DNA from: a bacterium | Lineage (GTDB): Bacteria > Planctomycetota > Planctomycetia > Pirellulales > Pirellulaceae | Direction: 5' to 3' | DNA: 17,539 bases | NCBI GenBank assembly: GCA_030432015.1 | Contig: JAUIHJ010000059.1 | Coordinates: 1-17,539, forward strand | Translations under genes and position numbers: made by a program | In this document: in pieces, positions 6,320-14,411 of the stretch | How the letters are laid out: the number at the start of each line of letters is the position of its first letter | Position numbering within the stretch: the first letter of the stretch is position 1 | The notes under the pieces: model-generated | Told to the model about the DNA's origin: nothing | The model's input: the letters and a program-made list of their open reading frames with translations, nothing else | Databases searched by the model: none

Positions 6320-8512
6320 TCACTGCTCTCCGTAGACCGGCGCTTTCCATCCTCGAGGCAATTTGCCCTGTGGCCGCACGCCGACGGCCGTGGCGGGAAT
6401 CGGATGATCGGCGGCATCGAGCAACGGCAGGTCATCGGCCAGATGCTTAATCCGGAAATCTTTGTACTCAATGGTCATCGCCGGTCCTACGTGGACTTGC
6501 ACGGCGAGAACGCCTTCGAGGCTGCGGCCTTTCTCGTCGAGATCAATCAGATCGGCCGTCGGGTGCCCATCAATCCAATGTTGATGGTGGTTGCCCTGCA
6601 CCAGGACTCTGAAGTCATGCCACTGGTCGGCGGCGAACTCCTTCAGCGGCAGTTGACCAACGACCCACGGTTGACCGTCCGGGGCAATGATCACCTTCTC
6701 GCCGGTGTGGGACAAAATGCGCCGGCCCCGCTCTTCGTAAAGCATGCCATTATATTGGGGCGTGTTGGCGACGACGTCGCATTGATAGCCGGTCACGACG
6801 TCGAGCCCCAAGTCGGGCCGCGAGGTGCCCCGATATTGAATGCCGCTGTTGCCTCCCGGGCTGACACGCACCTTGACGCGGAGGTCAAAGTTGCGGATTG
6901 TCGAACCTTTCCAGGTGAGAAATCGGTTCATCTTCAACGTGCCGTCGGTCACGCCCCGGATCGCGCCCTCCTTGACCGACCAGTAGGTTGAATCACCCGA
7001 CCAGCCGTTGAGGTTCTTGCCATTGAACAGACGCACGAAACCGTCGGCTGCCGGCTTCACGCTCACTGCGGCCGAGGCTTCGGGATGCGGAACGGTGGAC
7101 GCTGTGAAGTTACCTCGCAGCGGATCGAGCGGACCACCGTAGGCCGCCACCCGCTCCGACGTGCGCTGTCGCATCGCCTGCAGCGTTTCGGCATGCTGCG
7201 GATCGCCGGCCAGGTTGACGAGTTCATCGGGGTCGTTCTGCAGGTCGTGAAGAAACTCGTGATTCCCATGATCGAAGTAGCGAACGTATTTGAAACGTGC
7301 GTTACGCAGGCCCTCAAAGGCAGGGATTCGATTCCGGACGGCGAAGTGTTCGTGAAACGTTTCGGTCCGCCAATCGCTCGGCTCCCGGCCGGCCACCACG
7401 GGCTTCAAGCTGCGCCCCTGGTAACGTGGAGGCGGTTCGATTCCAGCCCAATCGAGAAACGTCGCCGGCAGATCGAGATTGAGTGCCTGGGCGGTGGTGA
7501 CCTTTCCGCGTTCCGCCGCGGGCAGACGCGGGTCGACCACGATCAAGGGAACTCGGAGAGATTCTTCGTAATGAGACCATTTCCCAGCCAGACCCCGGTT
7601 GCCCATGTGATATCCGTTGTCGGCCGAGTAGACAATGATCGTGTTGTCAGCGAGCCCGGTCGCTTCCAACGCTGCCAGGAATCTCCCAATCGCCCCGTCG
7701 ATCCCGCTGACCATGCGGAAGTAGGCCCGCATGTTGGTCTGATATTTTTGCCCGGTGTTCCACCTCCAGAAATATCGTTCGCGGTTGATGGTCGTCTTCA
7801 AGAAGTCGGGTTGGGCGTCGAAAATGGCCGGATCGTTCAGGCGCGGCTGATACACTTCGACGTCGTCGTACATACCATCGACCGCGCGAGGCCAGGGGAA
7901 ATGACCGATGCCGGGGCGCCGGTCACCGTCCTCGGCATGGCAGGCATTGAACCACATGTTCAGGGCGAAAGGCTTGTCCCTGGGTTGTTGCTCCAGGAAT
8001 TCGATGCCCCGGTCGACGATCAGTTCCGTCTCGTGCCGCAGGCTGCCATCGGGTTGCCGCTTGTAATAGGGATTACGTCCGATTGCTTCGAACGCATCAA
8101 AGTGGTCTTGCTGCCGGAAGCCCGGCGGCATCTTGGCGTGCCACTTGCCGAAATAGCCGGTGCGGTAGCCGTGGTCGCGTAAGATATCCGAGTACAACGT
8201 CTCAACCGCATCGGGCCGCGCTTGATCGGGATTGCTTGACGTGCCATAGCTGCGTCCGACCAGCCCTGTCAAGATCGTTGTGCGACTGACCCAGCAGATC
8301 GAATGGCTAACGAATGCGTTCTCAAATCGCGTGCCGCGACGTGCGAGGTCATCGATGTTAGGAGTCTGAACGATGGGGTTTCCATAGCAACCCAGCGTGC
8401 TGGTGGTTTGATCGTCGGTGAAGAAAAAGACGATGTTGGGCTGGTCATTCGCCAGCAACGTCGAACCGGAGGAGAGCAGGGCAATGGCAAGCAGTAGCAG
8501 GCGGGTTGGCAT
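6320..8512 (-). CDS. Secreted sulfatase (S1) fused to C-terminal DUF1080 domain, atypical active-site motif
   Basis: A 730-residue protein with a signal peptide (residues 1-21, LLLLAIALLSSG... ending LLA-N). The sulfatase domain covers about 24-460. Metal ligands D33/D34 are in FFFTDDQ, K123 and H125 in GKWHAK, D298/N299 in SADNGYHMG, and K311 in AGKWSHYEESLRVPL. The formylglycine site reads C73-W-V-S-R77 followed by TTILTG; the usual Pro or Ala at the third position is Val. After a short Pro/Ala linker, residues about 490-697 (FVRLFNGKNLNGWSG, NSGIQYRG, QWHDFRVLVQG) form DUF1080, a LamG-like fold with members shown to act on 3-keto-disaccharides. The enzyme may remove sulfate and bind or cleave an oxidised sugar (inference). 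It starts at ATG 8512 with a modest AGG site, 62 bp after the nitrilase-like gene. Confidence 0.93.
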   Translation of the reverse strand: MPTRLLLLAIALLSSGSTLLANDQPNIVFFFTDDQTTSTLGCYGNPIVQTPNIDDLARRGTRFENAFVSHSICWVSRTTILTGLVGRSYGTSSNPDQARPDAVETLYSDILRDHGYRTGYFGKWHAKMPPGFRQQDHFDAFEAIGRNPYYKRQPDGSLRHETELIVDRGIEFLEQQPRDKPFALNMWFNACHAEDGDRRPGIGHFPWPRAVDGMYDDVEVYQPRLNDPAIFDAQPDFLKTTINRERYFWRWNTGQKYQTNMRAYFRMVSGIDGAIGRFLAALEATGLADNTIIVYSADNGYHMGNRGLAGKWSHYEESLRVPLIVVDPRLPAAERGKVTTAQALNLDLPATFLDWAGIEPPPRYQGRSLKPVVAGREPSDWRTETFHEHFAVRNRIPAFEGLRNARFKYVRYFDHGNHEFLHDLQNDPDELVNLAGDPQHAETLQAMRQRTSERVAAYGGPLDPLRGNFTASTVPHPEASAAVSVKPAADGFVRLFNGKNLNGWSGDSTYWSVKEGAIRGVTDGTLKMNRFLTWKGSTIRNFDLRVKVRVSPGGNSGIQYRGTSRPDLGLDVVTGYQCDVVANTPQYNGMLYEERGRRILSHTGEKVIIAPDGQPWVVGQLPLKEFAADQWHDFRVLVQGNHHQHWIDGHPTADLIDLDEKGRSLEGVLAVQVHVGPAMTIEYKDFRIKHLADDLPLLDAADHPIPATAVGVRPQGKLPRGWKAPVYGEQ

Positions 8513-8574
8513 GATATACCTGTGGCGAAGTGGAGCAATGTTGAAACGTCAATCTTAGACCATGGCAGACCCGA

Positions 8575-9357
8575 TCACGAGACGTTCTTGCAACGTGACG
8601 CAAGCATGCCGGTTGCTTTCGTGAGGTCGATGTCGGCGATCAGCAGTCCTGCCTCGCCGTACGGTTGATAGCTGACCAAGGTTCCGTCGGGGCCAGCGAT
8701 GGCCGAAGTGGTCGGTGAACCGGCGCTTGCACAATTCACCGTGGCAAAATAGCAAGTATTTTCGGCCGCGCGACACAGGACCGCTTTCTCGTGAAATGTG
8801 TTTTGCGGGTCCGCATACGTTATCGGTCGAAAGGAATCGCCCTCCGCGACGCCGAAGTGAGGATGGAAGACGACCTGTGCGCCGCGTTGTGCCGCCCACC
8901 GGACCGTCTCCGGATAACGCCAGCCTTCATGGCAAATCACAACACCGAATGTCAGTTCGCCGGCTTGAAAGACGTGGCGGCCCGCGCCCGGTGCATACGT
9001 CGCTTCTTCCGAGGGATCAAGTTGCACTTTGTCCTGAAAGCCGACGATCGATCCCCGGTCATCGATCACCAGGGCGGTCAGAACCAGCACGCCGTCGACA
9101 AAACGCTCGGTTCCCAGAATGACCGCCGTGTTGGCCTTGGCCGCTGCATCCGCAATCACCGACCAGGCATCCGCGAGCTGCTGGGCGTCGATCGGCGGTA
9201 CGCGTCGTTCGACTTGATAGCCGGGAAAAAAACATTCCGGGAAGCAGATGATGCCGACATCCTGTAACGCAGCCTCTTCGATCGCGTCTACCGCCAGCGC
9301 GATCGACTCCTCGGCAGTGCTTGGATGACGGAGATTGGCAAGTGCAATCCGAAACAT
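8575..9357 (-). CDS. Carbon-nitrogen hydrolase (nitrilase superfamily)
   Basis: A 260-residue cytoplasmic hydrolase with the complete catalytic triad: E41 in ICFPECFFPGY, K110 in FQDKVQLDPSE, and C142 in VVICHEGWRYPE. Later conserved blocks are 'QVVFHPHFGV', 'RAAENTCYFATVN' and 'SAIAGPDGTLVS'. Superfamily members cleave amide or nitrile bonds in small molecules such as omega-amides, N-carbamyl amino acids or beta-ureidopropionate. The substrate is not evident, and the aromatic CHEGWRYPE context resembles the aliphatic amidase-like branches. ATG at 9357 is preferred over GTG at 9363 because GAGG sits 8 nt before the ATG, which would be too close for the GTG. Lying between two sulfatases on one strand, it might process N-acyl or amide groups released from sulfated amino sugars (inference). 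Confidence 0.92.
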   Translation of the reverse strand: MFRIALANLRHPSTAEESIALAVDAIEEAALQDVGIICFPECFFPGYQVERRVPPIDAQQLADAWSVIADAAAKANTAVILGTERFVDGVLVLTALVIDDRGSIVGFQDKVQLDPSEEATYAPGAGRHVFQAGELTFGVVICHEGWRYPETVRWAAQRGAQVVFHPHFGVAEGDSFRPITYADPQNTFHEKAVLCRAAENTCYFATVNCASAGSPTTSAIAGPDGTLVSYQPYGEAGLLIADIDLTKATGMLASRCKNVS

Positions 9358-9456
9358 GTTCACAACCTCGCGGGGGAACGCTACTGCTTGCCATGACGAT
9401 CGTCGCGGCGACCGTTGGACGTGGCCGCCACGTGTCGCATCGCGCCCAGCCAGGGG

Positions 9457-11577
9457 CTATTCCGCCCAGGCGGCCAACGTTTCCGCCGGCAAGGGACCCC
9501 AGTAGAGGCGGACGTCGGCGAGCAGTCCGGTGAGGGGTTGCGTCGACGTGTAGGGGCCAACCAGGGAACCGCCGTCTTCACCGACCGTCATGCCATCCGC
9601 TGGACGAGCACTGACGAATCCGACTTTGCGTTGTTTTCCAGCCGGTTTGCCATTGAGGTAAATCTGCGCCTGACCGTTGGCATCGAGGACGGCGGCAATA
9701 TGTGTCCATTCGCCGAGCGTGACGCGGGGCCCGCGAACCTGTTTCAGCACCCCTTCCGACCGAATTGCGAAAACCGGAATGTTGCGCTGCACAAACAGAC
9801 TAAACCCCTGGCTCTCGCCGCCTTGCGCGACCACGACGCCATCGGCTTCGTCCAAGCGGCACCAGGCCCCGACCACCAGGGGTTTGTAGGCCGGGTTGAG
9901 ACGGTCGGTGCTGGGCAAAGTCACGATCGCCCCACCTCCGGTCAATTGGGCAGCGGTGCCGCGGGGGCCCTTGATTGTCTTCACGTTTCGTGGCAGATCG
10001 TCCGCAAAATCCAATCCTAGCACCTGCTGCAATTTCACCTCGCGGGCTTGGGCCGAGTCGAATTCGACCACCGAACCATCATCCTGGTATTGGTTGCGGA
10101 GTCGGTCGAGTTCCTGATGCATCTTCACCAGGACATCGGCGTAGGTGGGATCGTCATAGACGCTCTTCAGTTCGTGAGGGTCTTTCTCCAGGTCAAACAG
10201 TTCCCATTCGTCCAATTCATAAAAGTGAATCAACTTGTGCTGCCTGGTGCGAACGCCATAGTGTTTGGCCACCGAGTGCGCGCCGGGAAACTCGTAGTAA
10301 TGGTAGTAGACGGATTGGCGCCAATCGTCCGGCTGCTGCCCCTTGAGAATTGGTGCGAAGCTCCGCCCCTGCATGTCGGCGGGGATTTTCGCGCCGGCGG
10401 CGTCCAAAAACAACTCCGGGAAATCCAGGTTCATCACCATCGCGTCGGAGACGCTGCCCGGCTTGACCTTGCCTGGCCAGCGAACCATCAACGGCGTGCG
10501 AAATGATTCTTCGTACATCCATCGCTTGTCGTACCAGCCATGTTCGCCCAGGTACCAGCCTTGGTCGGACGAGTAGATCACAATGGTGTTGTCGGCAAGT
10601 CCTGACGCATCGAGGTAATCCAGCACGCGGCCGACGTTCTCGTCGACCGAGTCAATGCAGCGGAGGTAGTCTTTGGCATACCGCTGATATTTCCATTGCA
10701 GCAGTTCCTTGCCTTCCAGCTTGGCGGCTTCGAACGCTTTGTTCTTGGGGCCATAGGCTTTGTCCCAGGCCGCGGTTTGCTCGGCGGTCAGGCCGCGTTG
10801 CGGCACCAATTTCAAGTCGTTGGGGTTCATGTGCCGAGCGACTGTCATCGCTTGATTTCTGGCCGCGGAGGTTCTTCCGCTGTAGTCGTCGTAGAGTGTC
10901 TCGGGTTCCGGAATTGTCACGTCGTCATAATTGGTCAACTGCTTGGGGCCCGGCTGCCAATTGCGATGCGGCGCTTTATGTTGGTACATCAGCAAGAAGG
11001 GCCTCTCCTGGTCGCGATCCTCCTTGAGCCAGTCCAACGCCAGGTCGGTAATGATCTCCGTCGTATAGCCGGTGTGTTTTACGTCGCGATGCCCTTGGGT
11101 CCCAACATCGCCGGCGTTGGTCCGCATCGTCGGGTTGTAGTAGGGGCCTTGGCCGATCAAGCGGTGGTAATAGTCGAAGCCGGTCGGTTCACTCTTGAGA
11201 TGCCATTTGCCGACCAAGGCAGTTTGATAGCCCGCTTGGCCCAATAACTTGGCGACGTTTTGTTGTTTACCGTTGAAGGTGTTGCCGTTGCGTACGAAGC
11301 CGTTGAGGTGGCTGTACTTGCCCGTCAAGATTACGGCGCGCGAAGGGCCGCAGATCGAATTCGTCACGAAGCACCGATCAAACCGCATCCCTTCATTGGC
11401 GATGCGGTCCAGATTAGGCGTCTTGTTAACGCGGCTCCCATAGCAACCGATCGCCTGATACGCGTGGTCATCCGAGAAGATGAACAGGATGTTCGGTCGT
11501 TGATCCTTGGCGAGGCATGTTGTGGCCAGCATCGCGAGTGTCAGCAACGTGTAAATCATGGAGCGCGCACGTGGCAT
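9457..11577 (-). CDS. Secreted sulfatase (S1) with C-terminal LamG-like domain
   Basis: A 706-residue protein. ATG at 11577 is chosen because AGGG lies 7 nt upstream; ATG at 11583 and GTG-like starts up to 11604 are alternatives. The signal peptide is residues 1-23 (IYTLLTLAMLATTCLA); the Cys is not in a proper lipobox. Sulfatase landmarks are D36/D37 in IFSDDHAY, the canonical formylglycine motif C76-G-P-S-R80 with AVILTGK, GKWHLK, 'YSSDQGWYLGEHGWYDK' with DQG in place of the more usual DHG or DNG, and YEESFRTPLMVR. The DQG and GWYDKR combination is typical of N-acetylglucosamine-6-sulfatase-like branches, so an amino-sugar substrate is possible. Residues about 545-700 (VVGAWCRLDEADG, LGEWTHIAAVLD, AQIYLNGKPAG, GLLADVRLYWGPL) are a LamG/concanavalin-like sugar-binding fold. 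It is probably the first gene of the minus-strand group. Confidence 0.94.
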   Translation of the reverse strand: MPRARSMIYTLLTLAMLATTCLAKDQRPNILFIFSDDHAYQAIGCYGSRVNKTPNLDRIANEGMRFDRCFVTNSICGPSRAVILTGKYSHLNGFVRNGNTFNGKQQNVAKLLGQAGYQTALVGKWHLKSEPTGFDYYHRLIGQGPYYNPTMRTNAGDVGTQGHRDVKHTGYTTEIITDLALDWLKEDRDQERPFLLMYQHKAPHRNWQPGPKQLTNYDDVTIPEPETLYDDYSGRTSAARNQAMTVARHMNPNDLKLVPQRGLTAEQTAAWDKAYGPKNKAFEAAKLEGKELLQWKYQRYAKDYLRCIDSVDENVGRVLDYLDASGLADNTIVIYSSDQGWYLGEHGWYDKRWMYEESFRTPLMVRWPGKVKPGSVSDAMVMNLDFPELFLDAAGAKIPADMQGRSFAPILKGQQPDDWRQSVYYHYYEFPGAHSVAKHYGVRTRQHKLIHFYELDEWELFDLEKDPHELKSVYDDPTYADVLVKMHQELDRLRNQYQDDGSVVEFDSAQAREVKLQQVLGLDFADDLPRNVKTIKGPRGTAAQLTGGGAIVTLPSTDRLNPAYKPLVVGAWCRLDEADGVVVAQGGESQGFSLFVQRNIPVFAIRSEGVLKQVRGPRVTLGEWTHIAAVLDANGQAQIYLNGKPAGKQRKVGFVSARPADGMTVGEDGGSLVGPYTSTQPLTGLLADVRLYWGPLPAETLAAWAE

Positions 11578-11748
11578 TCTCATTCCCTTTTTGTGGTGTT
11601 GCACGGTATGTCGGATTGCAATCGGTGGTCATCATGCGAAACGATCAAGGTTTGGCCTGGCGGTTTCGTTCGGATGCGGGCAACGCCAGGACCCGGCATG
11701 CACCGCTTACCGCCATGGTTGAACCCATCATGACAAAAAAAGCTCGGC

Positions 11749-11790
11749 CTGACAAAACAAACACCGCCATTCCAATGGAATGGCGGTGTG
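11749..11790 (-). terminator. Intrinsic terminator of the DPFG-motif TPR gene
   Basis: A perfect 13-bp stem (11761-11773 with 11777-11789, loop of 3) is followed on the minus strand by TTTGTTTTG, starting about 30 bp after the stop at 11821. It ends transcription of the TPR gene before the sulfatase group begins at 11577. A second T run follows near 11735-11741. This is the clearest terminator in the window. Confidence 0.88.
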
Positions 11791-11820
11791 GCGTCGATTC
11801 ACTTGTCACGGTTGGCTTGA

Positions 11821-12600
11821 TCAGGTTCCAAACGGATCATCCGCGAAGGGATCTGTCTCGGCGTCGCCAGCCGGGGCTGGTGCCGGAGCCGGGGCTGGAG
11901 TCGGATTGCCCAAACCAAACGGATCGGGCTCGGCTGGCATGGGGGTGGTCGTTGCCGGTGCCGGAGTCGCGGGTGTGGCGGCCGGGTCGACACCAAAAAT
12001 ATCCGCTGCGTCATTCATTGGCTTCTCGGCCGCGACCTGGGGTTTTTCCTCTGTGGCCCCAGCGCCAAACGGATCCGATGGGTCGGACGGCGGTGTCCCC
12101 ACGATCTCTGCGGCGTTGGCGGGTGGCTTGCGATTGGGATCGCGAAGAACGTCAGCTTCACCGCGCTGAATCGACTCATAACGGGCTGCAGTCGCTTTGA
12201 TATTTCGCATCCGGATCGCTAAGCGAGCCACCTGCCGATACTGTTCGAGTTCCAGTCGGTCCTTGCCCTGGACACGCTGTAATGACTCGCCGACGGGATA
12301 GATACGACTGGTGGCCGACGCTTCTAAGTCCGCGCCCTTCTTTTGATCCTGGACCGCTTCGTCGGGCCGGCCGAGCTTGTTGTAGACGAGTCCGCGAAAA
12401 TAATACGCGCGGGGATCCATGCTGCCGGCGTCGATGGCGGTCGTCAGTAATTCATGCGCCTGGCGATAATTGCCGGCGAAATATGCGTGAACGCCCTGTC
12501 CATAGAGTTCTGCCAAGAGCGAATCTTGGGCATGAGCATGACTGGTTGTCGACGCGGCGATCACAACGGCCGCCAGTCCCATCACAATTTTCCTGGCCAT
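11821..12600 (-). CDS. Periplasmic TPR protein with repeated DPFG motifs, function unknown
   Basis: A 259-residue protein. The signal peptide is residues 1-25 (IVMGLAAVVIAASTTSHAHA-Q). Residues about 30-92 form two TPR units (LYGQGVHAYFAGNYRQAHEL, YYFRGLVYNKLGRPDEAVQD). Residues 112-150 are helical. From 170 to the end the protein is low complexity, with five D-P/I-F-G/A motifs (starting near 176, 200, 226, 250 and 255) separated by Pro/Ala/Glu spacers, including a PAPAPAPA run. The DPF-type motifs suggest short linear binding sites, but the partner is unknown. ATG at 12600 has AAGGAG nine nt upstream; the frame stays open further back. It is divergent from hisD and ends at a strong terminator. 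Confidence 0.87.
   Translation of the reverse strand: MARKIVMGLAAVVIAASTTSHAHAQDSLLAELYGQGVHAYFAGNYRQAHELLTTAIDAGSMDPRAYYFRGLVYNKLGRPDEAVQDQKKGADLEASATSRIYPVGESLQRVQGKDRLELEQYRQVARLAIRMRNIKATAARYESIQRGEADVLRDPNRKPPANAAEIVGTPPSDPSDPFGAGATEEKPQVAAEKPMNDAADIFGVDPAATPATPAPATTTPMPAEPDPFGLGNPTPAPAPAPAPAGDAETDPFADDPFGT
11870..11905 (-). repeat. 18-bp tandem repeat coding Pro/Ala spacer
   Basis: Two tandem 18-bp units (11870-11887 and 11888-11905) share GCCGGGGCTGG and differ at two positions in the last seven bases. They encode the PAPAPAPA spacer between the last DPFG motifs of the TPR protein. Such repeats readily change copy number. Confidence 0.75.
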
Positions 12601-12634
12601 CCGAACGGGCTCCTTGCTGGGCGAATAAAAACGT

Positions 12635-12663
12635 TTTATGCGTCTCAATGGATTTGACCGCAA
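12635..12663 (-). promoter_or_regulatory. Candidate promoter of the DPFG-motif TPR gene
   Basis: On the minus strand TTGCGG (12658-12663) and CATAAA (12635-12640) are 17 nt apart, placing the start about 30 nt before the ATG at 12600. The -10 matches 4 of 6 consensus bases and the -35 only 3, so this is a weak prediction supported mainly by spacing and position. Confidence 0.33.
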
Positions 12664-12960
12664 GCGTTTATCGTAATTCAGGGGTGCGCGAATCGCAAGC
12701 AATTACGCTAGGCTTGCCGTAACTGGTCCGTCTGTACGACAATTGCCGTCTGCGCCATGGTTTAGCACGCCTCCAGCAGACGCCCGGGGGGCTGGGATCT
12801 GGAAGGCGAAGAATGCTCATTCTCTCGAAATGGGCTTTCGCGAAGCGGTTGCGGTGAACAAAATGAGCGCTGAGGCGTCCCTTTTATTTCGGCCTCCTCG
12901 GCGAGCGGTAGGCGCCCGCTGGGACCCCCGCTCCAGTAAGAATTTGACTCGAATTAATAG

Positions 12961-12965
12961 AAGGA
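12961..12965 (+). promoter_or_regulatory. Ribosome binding site pointing to a non-ATG start of hisD
   Basis: AAGGA lies 5 nt before CTG (12971) and 8 nt before ATT (12974). No ATG, GTG or TTG follows within a plausible distance in the hisD frame, while HisD homology begins within a few codons. It therefore suggests a rare start codon. Confidence 0.55.
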
Positions 12966-12970
12966 CACCT

Positions 12971-14329
12971 CTGATTTCCGAACTGAATATTACCCGGATT
13001 GACACGCGGCAGGACGATCTGGGTGCCGCTCTGGCTGCCCTTCGCGCCAAGCTAAGCCCTCGCGGTGATGTCGTCAGCGAGCGAGGTCGGCAGTTGACGC
13101 TCGACGTATTTGGCGCCCCGCTCTCCCCGCAACAGGTTGTCAGCCGGATCTGTGCGGACGTTCAAAACGAAGGACTCGACGCGGTGCTGCGTTATACGCA
13201 GCAACTCGACGGCGCCGACGTGACGGCCCCAACGTTGCGGGTTTCGCAGCAAGAAATGGCCGATGCACACGCCGCGGCGGACCCGCAGTTTCTGGCCACG
13301 GTCCGCCGGATTCGCGACAATATCCTGGAGTTTCAAACGGCCATTCTCCATCAAGATCACGTTGTGACCCGGCCCGCCGGCGTGACGCTCACCCAGCGTT
13401 ACGTGCCGCTCCGCCGTATCGGTATCTGCGTGCCGGGCGGCGCCGCAGCCTACCCTTCGACGGTGCTAATGACCGCCGTGCCGGCCAAGGCAGCGGGAGT
13501 TCGCGAGATCGCTGTCGTCGCACCCCCGACGCCGTTCGGGGCAAACAACACCGATGTCCTGGCGACATGTCACGAGGTCGGGGTCGACGAGGTGTATCGC
13601 GTCGGCGGCGCCCAAGCCATCGCTTCCCTCGCTTACGGAGTCGACGGGATCGCCCCGGTCGATAAGATTGTCGGTCCCGGCAACCTGTTCGTGGCCCTGG
13701 CCAAGAGACACGTGTACGGCGAAGTCGATATCGATTCGATTGCCGGGCCGAGCGAAGTTGTGGTCATCGCTGACGACACGACGCGACCCGATTTCACCGC
13801 CGCCGATCTGCTGGCCCAGGCGGAGCACGCGCCCGGTGCCAGCATCCTGGTGACCTGGAGCGAGCAGGTTCTGGATGCCACGCTGGCCGAGCTAAACCGG
13901 CAGGTCGCGACCCTCTCGCGCAGCGCGCTGACCGTGCAGAGCCTCCAAGATTTTGGCGCGCTCATCTTGGTGCGCGATCAACAGGAAGCCTGCGAGATCA
14001 CGGACTTGATCGCTCCCGAACACCTTCACATTGCAACCGATCATGCCCGGCAGTTGGTGGCCAAGATTCGTAACGCCGGCGCCACGTTCCTAGGCAACCA
14101 TACGCCAGTTGCGTTGGGTGACTATGTGGCTGGACCGTCCCACGTGCTGCCCACCGGCGGCACGGCGCGATGGGCTGCCGGCCTGACCGCCAACGACTTC
14201 CTGCGGAGCGGTAGTGTGATCGAATACAGTCCCGCAGCGCTGCGGGAAGTCGCCGCCGATGTGCAGATGATGGCCGACAAGGAAGGGCTTTCAGCGCATC
14301 GGGGAAGCGTGGATATTCGGCTGGAATAG
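12971..14329 (+). CDS. hisD: Histidinol dehydrogenase HisD
   Basis: HisD oxidises L-histidinol to L-histidine in two NAD-dependent steps, the last reactions of histidine synthesis. From the chosen start the protein has 452 residues, near the usual 430-440. All active-site residues are visible: zinc ligands Q283 and H286 (LLAQAEHAPGA), D384 (GDYVAGPSH) and H443 (LSAHRG), and the catalytic pair E350-H351 (IAPEHLHI). The NAD/substrate motifs 'GICVPGG' and 'VGPGNLFVALAKRHVYG' are intact. The start is unusual: the ribosome site at 12961-12965 favours CTG 12971 (or ATT 12974). ATG at 12863 or TTG at 12944 would add residues unlike the family and have poor ribosome sites. hisC follows after 82 bp. 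Confidence 0.95.
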   Translation: MISELNITRIDTRQDDLGAALAALRAKLSPRGDVVSERGRQLTLDVFGAPLSPQQVVSRICADVQNEGLDAVLRYTQQLDGADVTAPTLRVSQQEMADAHAAADPQFLATVRRIRDNILEFQTAILHQDHVVTRPAGVTLTQRYVPLRRIGICVPGGAAAYPSTVLMTAVPAKAAGVREIAVVAPPTPFGANNTDVLATCHEVGVDEVYRVGGAQAIASLAYGVDGIAPVDKIVGPGNLFVALAKRHVYGEVDIDSIAGPSEVVVIADDTTRPDFTAADLLAQAEHAPGASILVTWSEQVLDATLAELNRQVATLSRSALTVQSLQDFGALILVRDQQEACEITDLIAPEHLHIATDHARQLVAKIRNAGATFLGNHTPVALGDYVAGPSHVLPTGGTARWAAGLTANDFLRSGSVIEYSPAALREVAADVQMMADKEGLSAHRGSVDIRLE

Positions 14330-14411
14330 ACCGCTGGCCCAACATGTTCTGTGACGTGTCCCTGTCGCGCACCGTACGCGTTTCGCACCCCCCAAATAAA
14401 GCACTGCACCG

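Larger units (their letters stand above)
12601..12970. other. Divergent intergenic region between TPR gene and hisD
   Basis: 370 bp that must hold the promoters of both the leftward TPR gene and the rightward his genes. The hisD frame is open back to about 12743, but those residues do not look like HisD, and the stretch is taken as leader. I see no histidine-rich leader peptide, so no attenuator of the enterobacterial kind is supported. Confidence 0.5.

Noticed and set aside
6245..6991. Plus-strand frame of 248 codons opposite the DUF1080 domain
   Set aside because: DUF1080 motifs on the minus strand are clear; this frame has no family features.
7085..8182. Long plus-strand frame (365 codons) opposite the sulfatase-DUF1080 gene
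   Set aside because: It is a shadow of a well-supported sulfatase on the other strand, with no recognisable domain.
4178..11577. CRISPR array, transposon ends or tRNA-linked island around the SLATT-like gene
   Set aside because: No regular spaced repeats, terminal inverted repeats, transposase, integrase or tRNA sequence was seen in the region.
12703..12970. Histidine attenuator leader upstream of hisD
   Set aside because: No run of histidine codons in a short leader frame and no alternative terminator structure was found.
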